Part shown: positions 1 to 10,900 of the stretch, in pieces
Numbering within the stretch: the stretch's first letter is position 1
How the letters are laid out: the number at the start of each line of letters is the position of its first letter
NCBI RefSeq assembly: GCF_009755665.1
Contig: NZ_CP046622.1
Span: 5,087,001 to 5,151,000, forward strand
Length of the DNA stretch: 64,000 bases
Source of the DNA: Variovorax paradoxus
Lineage (GTDB): Bacteria > Pseudomonadota > Gammaproteobacteria > Burkholderiales > Burkholderiaceae_C
Direction of reading: 5' to 3'
The notes under the pieces: generated by a model
What the model was told of the DNA's origin: nothing
The model's input: only the letters and a program-made list of their open reading frames with translations
The model's database searches: none
Translations under genes and position numbers: made by a program

Positions 1-168
1 CTGGTCGTCGAGCTGCGCGCCGGAGCTGCGGCGGTCGGTCGCCACCATGCCCACACCCATTGCGGCCGCGCCGCCCACCACGAGCGGCACGCAGCCGGAA
101 AGCCCGGCAACCAGCACGGCTCCCGAGGCGAATGCAATGGCGAGGCGTTGGAATGGTGTCGTCGTCAT
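1..168 (-). CDS. dolP: BON-domain outer-membrane lipoprotein DolP/YraP (N-terminal part only)
   Basis: Partial gene; only the first 56 codons lie in the window. The start codon at 166-168 overlaps the stop of the SIS-domain gene upstream (ATGA overlap), so the two are probably translationally coupled. The visible residues form a lipoprotein signal with lipobox LSGC near residue 26, followed by a glycine/alanine-rich stretch ending in a conserved TDRRSSGAQLDDQ-like sequence typical of DolP homologues. The BON domains would lie beyond the window edge. Gene order (yraN, diaA, dolP) matches the E. coli yraN-yraO-yraP arrangement, which supports the call. DolP is known as an outer-membrane integrity lipoprotein. 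Confidence 0.82.
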   Translation of the reverse strand, partial: MTTTPFQRLAIAFASGAVLVAGLSGCVPLVVGGAAAMGVGMVATDRRSSGAQLDDQ

Positions 169-809
169 GTGGAAGCTTCCTGTTCTCCGAGTAGCTGGGC
201 ATCCACGCCGTCGCACAGACAATGCAGTGCGAGCAGGTGGACTTCGTGGATGCGTGCCGCACGTTCGTGCGACACACCGATCTGAACGTCAGTTTCGCGC
301 AGCGCGCGCCCAATGGCGCCGCCGGTGCCGGTGCTGCCCGCGGCGGGCGGCGCCGGCTGGCCGATGCTGGCATTGCCGAGCAGGGCCACAACCGTCATGT
401 CGCGCTCATGCGCGGCCAGCACGGCGGCAAGCACCGCCGCCGATTGCCCGCTGGCGCTTAGGGCAAGCAGCACGTCGCCGGCCTGGCCGAGCGCCCGCAC
501 CTGGCGGGCAAAGCGGTCGGCGTCGATGGCGTTGGCGCTGTCGGCCGCGGGGTCGGTGCTGTCGCCGGGCAGCGCAATGGCGCCCAGCTCGGGCCGCTCG
601 CGCTCGAAGCGGCCGACAAACTGCGCCGCGAACTGGGCCGCAAGCAGGCCCGACACGCCCGCACCGCAGGCCAGCACCTTGCCGCCGCTGGTCACGCACG
701 CCAGGATGGCCTGCATGGCTTGCGATATGGGTTTGCTGAGGACTGGGCCGGCCTGGTATTTAAGGTCGGCGCTATCGATGAAATGTTGCTGAATCCGTTG
801 CTCGAGCAT
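165..809 (-). CDS. diaA: SIS-domain protein DiaA (GmhA/phosphoheptose isomerase family)
   Basis: A protein of 214 residues made of one sugar-isomerase (SIS) fold. The start chosen is the ATG at 807-809, giving MLEQRIQQHF as in other DiaA proteins; the open frame extends 29 codons further upstream but that extension is not conserved-looking. Visible signatures are GGKVLACGAG near residue 41, the sugar-phosphate-binding stretch LLALSASGQS, and the C-terminal HEVHLLALHCLCDGVD, closer to DiaA than to GmhA. DiaA binds DnaA and stimulates replication initiation in E. coli; many annotations call this family phosphoheptose isomerase. It sits between yraN and dolP, the E. coli order, which favours DiaA. 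Confidence 0.85.
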   Translation of the reverse strand: MLEQRIQQHFIDSADLKYQAGPVLSKPISQAMQAILACVTSGGKVLACGAGVSGLLAAQFAAQFVGRFERERPELGAIALPGDSTDPAADSANAIDADRFARQVRALGQAGDVLLALSASGQSAAVLAAVLAAHERDMTVVALLGNASIGQPAPPAAGSTGTGGAIGRALRETDVQIGVSHERAARIHEVHLLALHCLCDGVDAQLLGEQEAST

Positions 810-900
810 GGGGCGGGATGATACCGGGGGGCAATGAAACAAGACGTTTGCGGTGTGGAGCCTGTGGCGCGCGCCGAGTTCCCGCGCCGCCGCCAAGACG

Positions 901-1266
901 CTAGCCGGCGTCGAACGCCCCCTTCAGCCAGGTGATGCGCTCTTCGACCAGCACCACGTCGAAGCGGCACGGCGGCAGCGTGCGCAGCCCGTTCAGGTAG
1001 TGCCGCGCCGCAAAAACGATGCGCCGCTGCTTTATGCCCGTGATGCTGCCGCCGGCACCGCCATGCGAGGCCGTGCTGCGCTGGCGAACCTCGACGAACA
1101 CCAGCGTTCCATCGCGCGGATCGCGCATGATCAGGTCGATCTCGCCGCCGCCGCGCCCGGGCGTTCGATAATTGCGGGCAACCAGCGCGAGGCCGGCGTT
1201 CTGAAGATGGTCGAGCGCGGCGTCTTCCGCCGCATCGCCCCGATGCTTCGTCGTGATGGTTTTCAT
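901..1266 (-). CDS. yraN: YraN family protein (UPF0102), predicted endonuclease-like fold
   Basis: A 121-residue protein. It shows the UPF0102 hallmarks: an N-terminal RGDAAEDAALDHL helix, GGGEIDLIMRD and LVFVEVRQR, which correspond to the E, D and ExK-like positions of a restriction-endonuclease-like core. Here the usual ExK lysine position reads EVRQR. The biochemical role of the family is not settled. The gene is divergent from rsmI with about 45 bp between start codons and is followed by diaA and dolP on the same strand, a conserved neighbourhood in gammaproteobacteria and betaproteobacteria. Confidence 0.88.
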   Translation of the reverse strand: MKTITTKHRGDAAEDAALDHLQNAGLALVARNYRTPGRGGGEIDLIMRDPRDGTLVFVEVRQRSTASHGGAGGSITGIKQRRIVFAARHYLNGLRTLPPCRFDVVLVEERITWLKGAFDAG

Positions 1267-1311
1267 GCTTGGCTCCCTGCCGGCTTCTTTTTGTTTCTTC
1301 GGAGAAACCCA

Positions 1312-2271
1312 TTGGCTTCACTCGCACCCGCCACCTTCGGCGCCGCCCTGGCGGCCGCGCGCGATGCCTCGGGTGCGCAGCATTATCCGCAGGGCACGCT
1401 TTACGTGGTGGCCACGCCCATCGGCAACCTGGCCGACATCACGCTGCGCGCGCTGCATGTGCTGCAGCTTGTCGACGCCGTTGCCTGCGAGGACACGCGC
1501 CACACCCAAAGCCTGCTGCGCGCCTACGGCATCGACCGGCCCAATGCCCAGCTGCTGGCCGTGCACCAGCACAACGAGGCCGAGGCGGCCCAGGCCGTGG
1601 CCGCGCGGCTTGCCCAGGGTGAGCGCATTGCCTACGTGAGCGACGCCGGCACGCCCGGCGTGAGCGACCCCGGCGCGCGGCTGGTGGCGGCCGTGCGCGC
1701 GGCCGGCCAGCGCGTGCTGCCGCTGCCGGGTGCCAGCAGCGTGACCACGCTCATCGGTGCGGCCGGCCTGGTGGCCGACGGCGGCGATGGCAACGCGAGC
1801 AGCGCCTTCGTGTTCGCGGGCTTCCTGCCGAGCAAGGCGGGCGAGCGCGACACCGCCGTGCAGGCGCTTGCGCAAGAGCCCCGCGCCGTGGTGCTGCTGG
1901 AGGCCCCGCACCGCATCGAAACCCTGGCCCGCGCGCTCGCGGTGCTGGGCGAGCGCCACGTTACCGTGGGCCGCGAGCTCACCAAGCAATTCGAAGAAAT
2001 AGCGACCGTGCCCGCCAGCGCCCTGCCCGACTGGTTTGCGGCCGGCCGCGACCGCACGCGCGGCGAGTTCGCGCTGGTGCTGCACCCAATGGCAGTGGCC
2101 GGCGACGACGGCGCCGAGGGAGAACGCGTGCTGCGGCTACTGCTGGCCGAGCTGCCGGTAAAAACCGCCGTGCGCCTGGCGGCCGAGATCAGCGGCGCGC
2201 CGCGCAATGCGCTGTATGAAACGGCACTGCGCATTCGCAACGACGGCGGCTCGGCGGACGAGGCCGAATAA
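1312..2271 (+). CDS. rsmI: 16S rRNA (cytidine(1402)-2'-O)-methyltransferase RsmI
   Basis: SAM-dependent tetrapyrrole-methylase-fold enzyme that 2'-O-methylates C1402 of 16S rRNA. The chosen start is TTG at 1312, preceded by GGAGAAA at 1301-1307, giving 319 residues. An ATG far upstream would read through yraN on the other strand and is not credible. Motifs in order are VVATPIGNLADITLRAL, CEDTRHT, SDAGTPGVSDPGARLV, LPGASSVTTLIGAAGL, FAGFLPSKAGER, EAPHRI and VGRELTKQFEEI, the complete RsmI set. It ends two bases before the convergent glutathione transferase gene. The TTG start is an inference from the ribosome-binding site and family length. Confidence 0.95.
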   Translation: MASLAPATFGAALAAARDASGAQHYPQGTLYVVATPIGNLADITLRALHVLQLVDAVACEDTRHTQSLLRAYGIDRPNAQLLAVHQHNEAEAAQAVAARLAQGERIAYVSDAGTPGVSDPGARLVAAVRAAGQRVLPLPGASSVTTLIGAAGLVADGGDGNASSAFVFAGFLPSKAGERDTAVQALAQEPRAVVLLEAPHRIETLARALAVLGERHVTVGRELTKQFEEIATVPASALPDWFAAGRDRTRGEFALVLHPMAVAGDDGAEGERVLRLLLAELPVKTAVRLAAEISGAPRNALYETALRIRNDGGSADEAE

Positions 2272-2273
2272 CT

Positions 2274-3002
2274 TCAGCCATCCAGCTCCGCATAGCGCCT
2301 GAAGATCCCGTCTTCATTGAACGCGATGCGGCGCGGGCTTTGCAGGTAGTCGTGCACGCGCTGGCGGCGCTTGACGTTGTCGTGCAGCTTTTCGACCCGG
2401 TGCGTGTCGGCCAGTGCCCTTGCGGCGGCCTTCGGGAACGCATAGCGCAGGCCGTCCACCAGCTGGAACAGCGACAGGTCGGCGTAGGTGAGCACGTCGC
2501 CCACCAAATGCGAAGACCCCGCGGGGTTGCGCTGCAGCACCCGTTCGAACCAGTTCAAGAACTTTGGAATGCGCTCTTCACGGAAAGCGCGCGCCCGCTG
2601 CACAGCCGCGTCGCGCTGGTCTTCGTAGTAGGCGCCGGTGGAGATGGGGTGGTGCGTGTCGTGCGCCTCGGCCACCACGTCGGCAATGGTGAGCTGCAGC
2701 TGGTGCGTCCACAGCCCGTCCGATTCGCCGACGCCCGCGAGCCCCAGCCTCGGCCCGAGGTACAGCAGGATGGCCGCGGTCTGCCCGACGACGATGTCGC
2801 CGTCGATAAGGAACGGCGGTGCGAAGGCCGGACGAACGATCTCGGGGTCGTCGAGCCGCTCGCCCAGCGCGGACCCGCCGCCGCCCTTCGACTCCGGCAA
2901 CCGCGCCACGTCCACATAGTCTGCACCGGCCGCCTCGAGCGCGAGCCGCACGAATTCGCCTCGGCCCTGGATGGTCGGCCAGTAGTGAAGTTGGTAGGTC
3001 AT
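2274..3002 (-). CDS. glutathione S-transferase family protein
   Basis: A 242-residue cytosolic GST. The N-terminal thioredoxin-like domain begins TYQLHYWPTIQGRGEFVRLALEAAG, where the RGE element follows the putative catalytic region. PPFLIDGDIVVGQTAAILLYLG contains the cis-proline and glutathione-contacting Q-T/A positions. The C-terminal all-alpha domain carries the N-capping-box-like LTYADLSLFQLVDGL. The substrate is unknown. It converges on rsmI and is divergent from the two-partner secretion locus, with about 200 bp between the GST start and the TpsB start. Confidence 0.88.
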   Translation of the reverse strand: MTYQLHYWPTIQGRGEFVRLALEAAGADYVDVARLPESKGGGGSALGERLDDPEIVRPAFAPPFLIDGDIVVGQTAAILLYLGPRLGLAGVGESDGLWTHQLQLTIADVVAEAHDTHHPISTGAYYEDQRDAAVQRARAFREERIPKFLNWFERVLQRNPAGSSHLVGDVLTYADLSLFQLVDGLRYAFPKAAARALADTHRVEKLHDNVKRRQRVHDYLQSPRRIAFNEDGIFRRYAELDG

Positions 3003-3205
3003 GCGGCCATGGTGTCAGGGTCCTTGCGGCCCTGCAACCGCCCCGCTCTGCAGGCCGCTCACCGATCGCCTAGGCCACCAACCACCGGTTTCCGTGATTC
3101 CCAGAATTGCAGCTACATGTAACAGTCCGCGTCCTAGCAACGCCTCCCGGGTTCCATGCAGGGCCAGCCCTGCACCCGGTGCCAGCTTCGAATCGGACCC
3201 GTACC

Positions 3206-4957
3206 ATGCCCCTTGCCCAGCGTCGGCGCCGCTCCTTGTCGCGGACACAAAAAATACATTTTCTAACATCAGTCTTGCTGGCGGTGGTTCTGCCGGCGCA
3301 GGCGCAGATGACCCCGGGCGCCCTGGACCGCCAGAACCAGCTCATAGAGCGCCAGCAGCGGGAGCTGCTGCGCCAAGAGCAGGAGCGCGCTCTGCCGCAG
3401 CGCCCGCCGCCGGGCGGCACCGATTTGAGGATGATCGAGCCGAAGGTGTCGGTGCCGGACGTCGGCGCGCCCTGCCGCGACATCCGCGAGATCCGCATCG
3501 GCGGAGCGAGCCGTCTGCCAGAGGATGTTCGCGCCGCGATCACGCGGGACCACGCCGGCCGATGCCTCGGCACGGCGCAACTCGAGGCCGTCCTGGCGGC
3601 GCTCACCAAGAGCTACATCGACCGCGGCTTCATCACGACGCGCGCCTACCTGCCCGCGCAGGACCTGCGCGGCGGCGTGCTCGAGATCGCGGTGGTGGAA
3701 GGCAGCATCGAGCGCTTCGAACTGCAGCAGACGGGCCGCGGCGGCAGCGCGGTGTCGATACCCGGCGCCTTTCCGGCACGTCCCGGCGACCTGCTGAACC
3801 TGCGCGATCTGGAGCAGGGCATCGACCAGATCAACAGCCTGTCCTCGAACGAGGCCACGCTGGATGTCCAGCCCGGCAGCCAGCCCGGCCGGAGCGTGGT
3901 GGTGGTGCGCAACAAGGCGCGGCTGCCGGTGCACCTGTTCACGACCTTCGACAACACGGGCTCGCCCGCCACGGGCGAGAACAGCGCCTCGGCCACCCTG
4001 AGCCTCGACGGCCTGCTGGGCCTGAACGAATTGATCGCGATCACGCGGCGCCAGTCGGTGCCGCACGACGGCGAGCACAACGCCAGCACGACGGCGCTAC
4101 GCGCCGCGATGCCCTTCGGCTACACCAGCTTCAGCTTCGACGCGAGCGAAAGCGACTACACCAACACGCTTGTGCTCCCGAGCGGCAGGAAGCTTGCTTC
4201 CGAGGGGCGCACCGCCACGCAGAGCCTCGGCGTCGACCATGTGGCCTACCGTGACCAAGCGAGCCGCATATCGATCTCGGCCCGGCTCACGGCGCAGGAC
4301 AGCCGTAACTTCCTGGGCGGCGAGTTCCTCTCGGTGAGCAGCCGCAGGCTGAGCACGCTCGACCTCGGCGCCACGGCCTTCACCCAACTGGGCGGCGGTG
4401 TGCTGAACGCCCGCCTCGGCTTCGTGCGGGGCCTGTCGATCATGGGTGCGCTCGAAGACCAGCCGGGTCTCTCCGACAAGCTGCCGCATGCGCAGTTCGG
4501 CAAGTTCACGCTCGACCTGGGCTACAGCCGCCGCTTCGACCTCGGCAGCCAGCCGCTCCTGTGGACGAGCCAGTTCAGCGGACAGCACAGCCGCGACACG
4601 CTCTACGGCTCGCAGCAGATCCTGGTGGGCGGGATCGCTTCGGTGCGCGGCTCGCTGCTCAACACGCTGAGCGGCGACAGCGGCTACTACTGGCGCAATG
4701 AGATCGCCCTGCCCTGGCAGACCGTGGCAGGCAGCGAAGCGCTGTCAGGCCGCGTCTACCTCGGCTATGACTTCGGCCGCGTGAGCAACCGTGCGGACGG
4801 CGTGCCCTCGGGCTCGATGTCGGGCGCCACGCTCGGCGCCTCGCTGCTATGGCGCCGGCTCAGTGTGGACGTCTTCGCCTCGCGTGCCCTTCACCTGCCC
4901 GCCTCCATGACGCGCGAATCAACGCGCGTCGGGGTGCGCCTGTCCTATTCGCTCTGA
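3206..4957 (+). CDS. TpsB: ShlB/FhaC/HecB-family outer-membrane transporter of a two-partner secretion system
   Basis: A 583-residue Omp85-superfamily transporter that exports the TpsA protein encoded directly downstream. The ATG at 3206 is preferred over ATG 3107 because it places a signal peptide (arginine-rich start, then FLTSVLLAVVLPAQAQ) at the N terminus. After a proline-rich linker comes a POTRA region (about residues 90-240, with REIRIGGASRLPEDVRAAI and SYIDRGFITTRAYLP). The 16-strand barrel follows and ends in VGVRLSYSL. SVRGSLL near 4640 corresponds to the conserved VRG(Y/F) tip of loop L6. The next gene starts 21 bp downstream, so the pair is an operon. Very confident in the family; the exported partner is inferred from adjacency. 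Confidence 0.93.
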   Translation: MPLAQRRRRSLSRTQKIHFLTSVLLAVVLPAQAQMTPGALDRQNQLIERQQRELLRQEQERALPQRPPPGGTDLRMIEPKVSVPDVGAPCRDIREIRIGGASRLPEDVRAAITRDHAGRCLGTAQLEAVLAALTKSYIDRGFITTRAYLPAQDLRGGVLEIAVVEGSIERFELQQTGRGGSAVSIPGAFPARPGDLLNLRDLEQGIDQINSLSSNEATLDVQPGSQPGRSVVVVRNKARLPVHLFTTFDNTGSPATGENSASATLSLDGLLGLNELIAITRRQSVPHDGEHNASTTALRAAMPFGYTSFSFDASESDYTNTLVLPSGRKLASEGRTATQSLGVDHVAYRDQASRISISARLTAQDSRNFLGGEFLSVSSRRLSTLDLGATAFTQLGGGVLNARLGFVRGLSIMGALEDQPGLSDKLPHAQFGKFTLDLGYSRRFDLGSQPLLWTSQFSGQHSRDTLYGSQQILVGGIASVRGSLLNTLSGDSGYYWRNEIALPWQTVAGSEALSGRVYLGYDFGRVSNRADGVPSGSMSGATLGASLLWRRLSVDVFASRALHLPASMTRESTRVGVRLSYSL

Positions 4958-4978
4958 ACCTGCGCTGGAAGATCGCTC

Positions 4979-7900
4979 ATGAACCACATCTACCGTGTTG
5001 TCTGGAATGCCGCCTTCGGCAGTTGGGTCGCCGTGGCCGAAACCGCGCGCGGACGCGGCAAGGGCGGCAGGCGTTCGCGCCTGGCCGCCACGGCCGTGCT
5101 CGGGGCCGCGCTGTCGGCCGCGCAGGCGCAGATGCCTTCCGCCGTGCTCGCCCCCGGCGGCCAGGCCAACGCCTACGTTTCGCCCAACGGTACGACGGTG
5201 GTCAACATCAACGCCGCCAACCCGGCGGGGCTGTCGCACAACCGCTACCAGCAGTTCAACGTGAACGCGAACGGCCTGGTGCTCAACAATACGACCAGCG
5301 CGCAGCAGATCAACTACCAGTCCCAGCTCGCCGGCCAGGTGCTGGCGAACTTCAACATGCTCAGCCCGGCCCGCGTGATCCTCAACGAGGTGGTGAGCAA
5401 CAACCGCAGCACGCTGGCCGGCTTCACCGAGGTCCTGGGCAACAAGGCCGACGTGGTGCTGGCCAATCCCTACGGCATCACCTGCTCGGGCTGCGGCTTC
5501 ATCAACACCGACCGGGTGACGCTCTCGACCGGCGTGCCCTTCTTCACCGCGAACGGCGCGCTCGGCGGCTTCAACGTCAACCAGGGCGACATCCTGATCG
5601 CGGGCAGCGGCCTCAACGCCACGGCGCAGCAGGTGCTGGACCTCGTGACGCGCTCGGTGCGGCTGGACGCGAACCTCAACGCGCAAGACCTGGGCATCTT
5701 CGCCGGCCCGAACCGATGGGACTACGGCACGCGCGCCATCACCGGCAGCGCCGACGCGCTGGGCAGCGTGCCGAACTACGCCATCGACAGCTCGGCGCTG
5801 GGCGGCATGTACGCCAACCGCATCCGCCTGGTGGCCACCGAAGCGGGCGTTGGCGTGCGCATGCTGGGCGATGCGGCGGCCAGCACCGAGGACTTCGCGC
5901 TCTCGGCAGCCGGCCGCATCGAGCTGCGCAACCGCCTCTCGGCGCAGCGCGACGTACTGGTGGCGAGCAGCAGCACCGATGCCACGGCCATCGCGCTGGC
6001 AGATGCCACGCTGACCGCTGCCCGCGACGCCCGGGTGGCCGCAACGCAGGGCGGACTGGCTCTTGACCGCGCCTCGCTCATTGCCGGCAACGACCTTGAG
6101 GCGAGCGCGATGCGCATCGACGCGGGGCAAGGCTCGCGACTGCAATCGGCACGCGTCCTGGAGGCCCGCGCCACCGCGATCGACCTGGCCCTCGGCGCCG
6201 CGGCCGTGCGGGCGGGAGGCGACATGCGCCTAGCTGCGGCCGGAACGCTGTCGACCGCGGACGGCGACGGACAGGGCGTGCAGAGCACCGGCGGGCAGCT
6301 GACCATCGATGCGGCGCAGGGCATCGCCAATGCAGGCACCATCACGGCCGACCAGGGCGGTGTCACGCTGCGCGCGAACGGCGTCATTGCCAACAGCGGC
6401 CAGATCAACGCCGGCCAGGACCTCGACATCGCCGACGCTGTGGGCGGCGCGACCCAGGCGATCAACAACCGCGGCAACCTGCTGGCGGGCCGGTCGATGA
6501 CGACCCGAGCCGCTGCGATCGACAACAGCGGCTGGATGCAGGCCGGCGGAGCCAACACGATCGACGCCGCGAACCTGCACAACAGCGGCAAGGTGATCGC
6601 GGTGACCGGCACCGCCACCCTGCACGTGGCAGGAACGCTCTCCAACACCGGCAGCGTGCGCGCTGCCCAAGACATTGCCGTCGCTGGCCGCAACGGCACG
6701 GCCGTGCAGGTCCTGGCCAACAGCGGCGACCTGCTCGCCGCCCGCGCCATGGACCTGAACGCCGCCGCCTTGAGCAACCAGGCAGGTGGCTGGATCCAGG
6801 CAGCCACCGGCTCCATCATTCGTGTCGGCGGGCTCGACAACAGCGGGACCTGGCTGCTGTCGCAGCAGGCCGGTGCGGCGGATCGCATGGAGGTCGGCGA
6901 CACCCTGCTCAACAGCGGCGTCGTGCAGTCCGCCGGCAATGCAGCGATCACGGCCGGCGTGCTGGACAACCGCCATGTCATCGCCGCCGCGGGGAACCTT
7001 GGCGTCAACGCCTCCGGTGGCATTCAGAATGCCGGCGGCGCCGTGATGCAGGCAGGGCAGACGCTCTCGCTCGCGAGCGGCGGCGCGTTCGGCAATGCCG
7101 CGGGCGGCACCCTGGCCGGTGCGAACGTCGCGCTGAGCTCGGCGCAAGGGCTGGACAACGCCGGCGTGGTGGATGCCACCAGCGGAAGCGCCATCGTGCG
7201 CGCGGATGGCACCATCGCCAACAGCGGAACGATCCATGCCGGCGCCTCGCTGGACATCGCCGACCGCAGCGGCGGCGCCACCGAGGTGCTCGACAACAGC
7301 GGCAAGCTGCTCTCGGACGGCAGCCTCGCGCTCGCCGCAGGCACCACCCGGAACCAGGCCGCCGGATGGATCCAGGCCGCGGGCGGCAGCCAAATCGGCC
7401 TTGGCTCGCTCGACAACGCGGGCACCTGGCTTCTGTCCACGCAAGGTGGGGCGGCGCCGAGCCAGATGAACGTGGCGGGCCTGCTGACCAACCGCGGCAC
7501 GCTGCAGGCGCAAGAGGATGCAACCTTCAGCGCGAGCCGCATCGACAACCAGGCGGCGGCATTGCTGCGCGCCGGCGGCCGCTTGCAGGCCAACGTCAGC
7601 GCGGCCGATGGCCTGGGTAACGCTGGCACGATGCAGGCCGGCAGCACGCTCGGCATCTCGGGCGCCGGCAGCAGGCTTGCCAATGCAGGCCTGATGCTGG
7701 GCGACAGGCTGGCCATCTCGGTCGCCGAGATCACGAACGCCGGCACGATCCAGGGCGGCGGGAGTGCGGATTCCAGCGTCGCGGCCACGGGCAGCGTGGA
7801 CAACCAGGCCGGCGCGACCATCACCCTCGCCAGCGGGGTCACAGGCGGCGGCACGCTGTCCGGCCACAGCATCGCCAATGCCGGCATGCTTCAGTCCCTG

Positions 7901-10900
7901 GGCGCGCTCACGCTCGGCATCGGCAGCGGCGGGCTCACGACCCAGACGGACGGCACGGCAGGCCACGGAGACATCGTGGCCAACGGCGCGCTGACGCTGC
8001 AAGCCCTCGGCGCCAACAGCTTCACGGCCGTCGTCAACGGCACGCTGCAAAGCGGCGACCTGCTGCGGGTGCAAGGCGACGCCAACTCCATCCTGGCGCT
8101 CAACGGCAACGCGCTCGGTGATTCGATCGCCGTGAACATCGGCACGGTGAGCGTCGGTGCACTCGCCGCGATGGCGTCCCAATACACGCTCGCCCTCGAC
8201 GCCTCGGCGCTGTCGCTGGCGGTCCAGGGAACCGGCGCTACCGCCAAGACCGGCCGCATTCTCGCCGCGGTGGATGCAAGCCGCCAGGGCAAGGGCACGA
8301 TCCATGTTTCGAATGCGTTCACCAACGACGGCCTGCTGTTCTCGGCCCACGACCTCGAGGTGCAGGCTCCGTCGATCGCGGTCGGCGCTACGGGCGCGAT
8401 TTCGGCATTGAACGACCTGAAGGTGCATGCCAACGGCGGTGCGCTCGACCTCGCGGCCGCTACCCCCGATGCACAAGCAGGCAACCTGAACAACGCGGGC
8501 CTGCTGTACGCGGGCCGTATGCTCACTGCCCAGGCCAACGGCACGCTCGCCAATACCGGCGACATCCACAGCGACGACAGCCTCGCGCTGCGCGCGAACA
8601 CGCTGCTCAACGGCCGCATCATCAACGCCGTCAACGACATCTCGATCGTGGCGGCCACGCTGAAGAACGAAGTCCCCGGACTCGAGCGCATCACCACACG
8701 CGGCCCCGACAGCACGCACGCCGAGATCGCCTCGCGCGACGACTACCAGAACGGCGCCGCTACGGGCGGCAACAAGGACGAGGCCACGCTGTACGAATAC
8801 AGCTACACCACCACGCAGTCCTATTCGCAGCCCCTGCCGCAGGTCATGCCGCAGATCACGGCCGGCCGCAACATGCTGCTGGCCTTCCATGAAGGCAGCA
8901 ACATCGGCGGCACCATCTACGCGGGTTCGTCCATGAACCTGCAGGGCTTCTCGCTCGACTCCGCGCAGGCGGACGGCAGCCTGCATGCCGCCCTTGGCAT
9001 CGCGGACGATGCGGGCCACGGCTTCCAGCTCACCGGCGCGAAGTTCACCAACGACAACCTGGCGCTCACCACCACCACTCACATCGTGCGCTACTCGCTG
9101 ACGACGAAGTACGAGGCGCTCGGTCCTGCGACCGATTACGAAAATCGCCTTTGCGACCGCAACGGCACGTGGGACGCCGTCTGCTACACCAGCGGGTACG
9201 AAGACAGCCCGCAAACGCCGAGCGCCAACAACGTGCTGAGGGCCGGCCTCTACACCGCGAGTCTGCGCGGCTCCGGCTTCAGCCTCTTCAACAATGGCTC
9301 CACGGCGCAGGACGTGGGCAGCAACCAGAATCTCGACGGCGTACGCGAAGGTGCAGCGCCCGCCTCGACGAACACGCCGCGCTCGGTCGACCGGGGCGCG
9401 TCGCCGGACCGCACCCTCAGCCAAGCGCCGAGCATCGCCGGCGCCGCCGTCGACGCCGCATCTTTTGGCGGCAGCACCGGCACGCGCCCGCTGCCGGCCA
9501 TGTCCTTCCTGGACGCCAACGCGGCCAATGGGGTGCGAGGCACCTCCTTCGGCGGCATCAACATCGCGCTGCCGACCAATCCGAACGGCTACTTCGTGAC
9601 GGCGCAGTCGCCGGGCGCGAGATATCTGGTGGAAAGCAATCCGCTCTACCTCGCGGGCACCGCCTCGGTCGGATCGGACTACCTGACTCGGCTGCTCGGG
9701 TACGACGCCGACAAGCTGACCATGCGCCTTGGCGATGCCAGCTACGAAGCCTGGCTGGTCAAGCAGCAGCTCATCAAGCAGACGGGCAGTGCGGTACTCG
9801 CGAGCTACCAGGGCGCGGACACACAGATGAAGGGCCTGATGGAGAGTGCCGCCAAGCAAAGCGACTCGCTGGGCCTGGTCTACGGCAAGGCACTCACGCC
9901 CGAGCAGCAGGCATCGCTCAAGCAGGACATCGTGTGGATGGTGCAGACCGAGATCGGCGGCAAGGTCGTGCTCGCGCCGGTGGTCTACCTCGCGCAGAGC
10001 ACGAAGAACAAGATCGCCAGCGGTGCCGTGATCTCGGCCCAGGACGCCGACCTCAGCCTCACTTCGCTGACCAACACCGGAGGCACCATCGTGGGCGGCC
10101 GCTCGCTGGTGATCGCATCGGCCGGCGACATCACCAACCTGTCGGGCCTGATCAAGGGCGGCAACGTGAGCCTTAGCTCGACGCAGGGCAGCATTGTCAA
10201 CAAGACGGCCAGCGAGGGCGGCGGCGGCGAACATTTCTACAACACGGTGCTCGGCAAGACCGCGGGCATCGAATCCACGGGCACGCTGTCGCTGGACGCG
10301 AAGAAGGACATCACGAATCTCGGCGCCGCCCTGAACGCCGGCACCGACGCGACCCTGAAGGCCGGCGGCAACGTGACCTTCGACACCATCGAGAAGAAGG
10401 AAACAAGCAGCACCTTCTCGAACATCCAGGTGAAGAACGGCAGCGGCACCAGCGACACCACCCGAACGAGCGTCACCCAGGTGAAGTCCGGTCTCACGGT
10501 CGGCGGCAACCTGGCGGTGCAGGCCGGCAACGACATCACGCTGGCCGGCACCGATGCCAAGGTCGGCGGCAACGCCGACCTGCAGGCCGGCAACAACCTC
10601 AACATCATCGCGCGCGAGAACACGACGACGACGCACACCGAGACCAAGGCCAGCGGCCTGGGCATGAACAACTCGCTGTACGGCACCACGGAGACGACCA
10701 GCGATTCGCTGTCGGTGCGCAATGTGGGCAGCAGCGTCGAAGTGGGCGGCAACGCCAGCCTCGCCGCGAAGAACGACATCACCGTGCAGGGCTCGAACGT
10801 CGACGTCAAGGGCGACGGCAAGATCAGCGCCACCAACGTCAACGTGCTCGCCGGCCGCAACTACGACGAAACCCACACCACGACCAAAAACACGGGGGTG

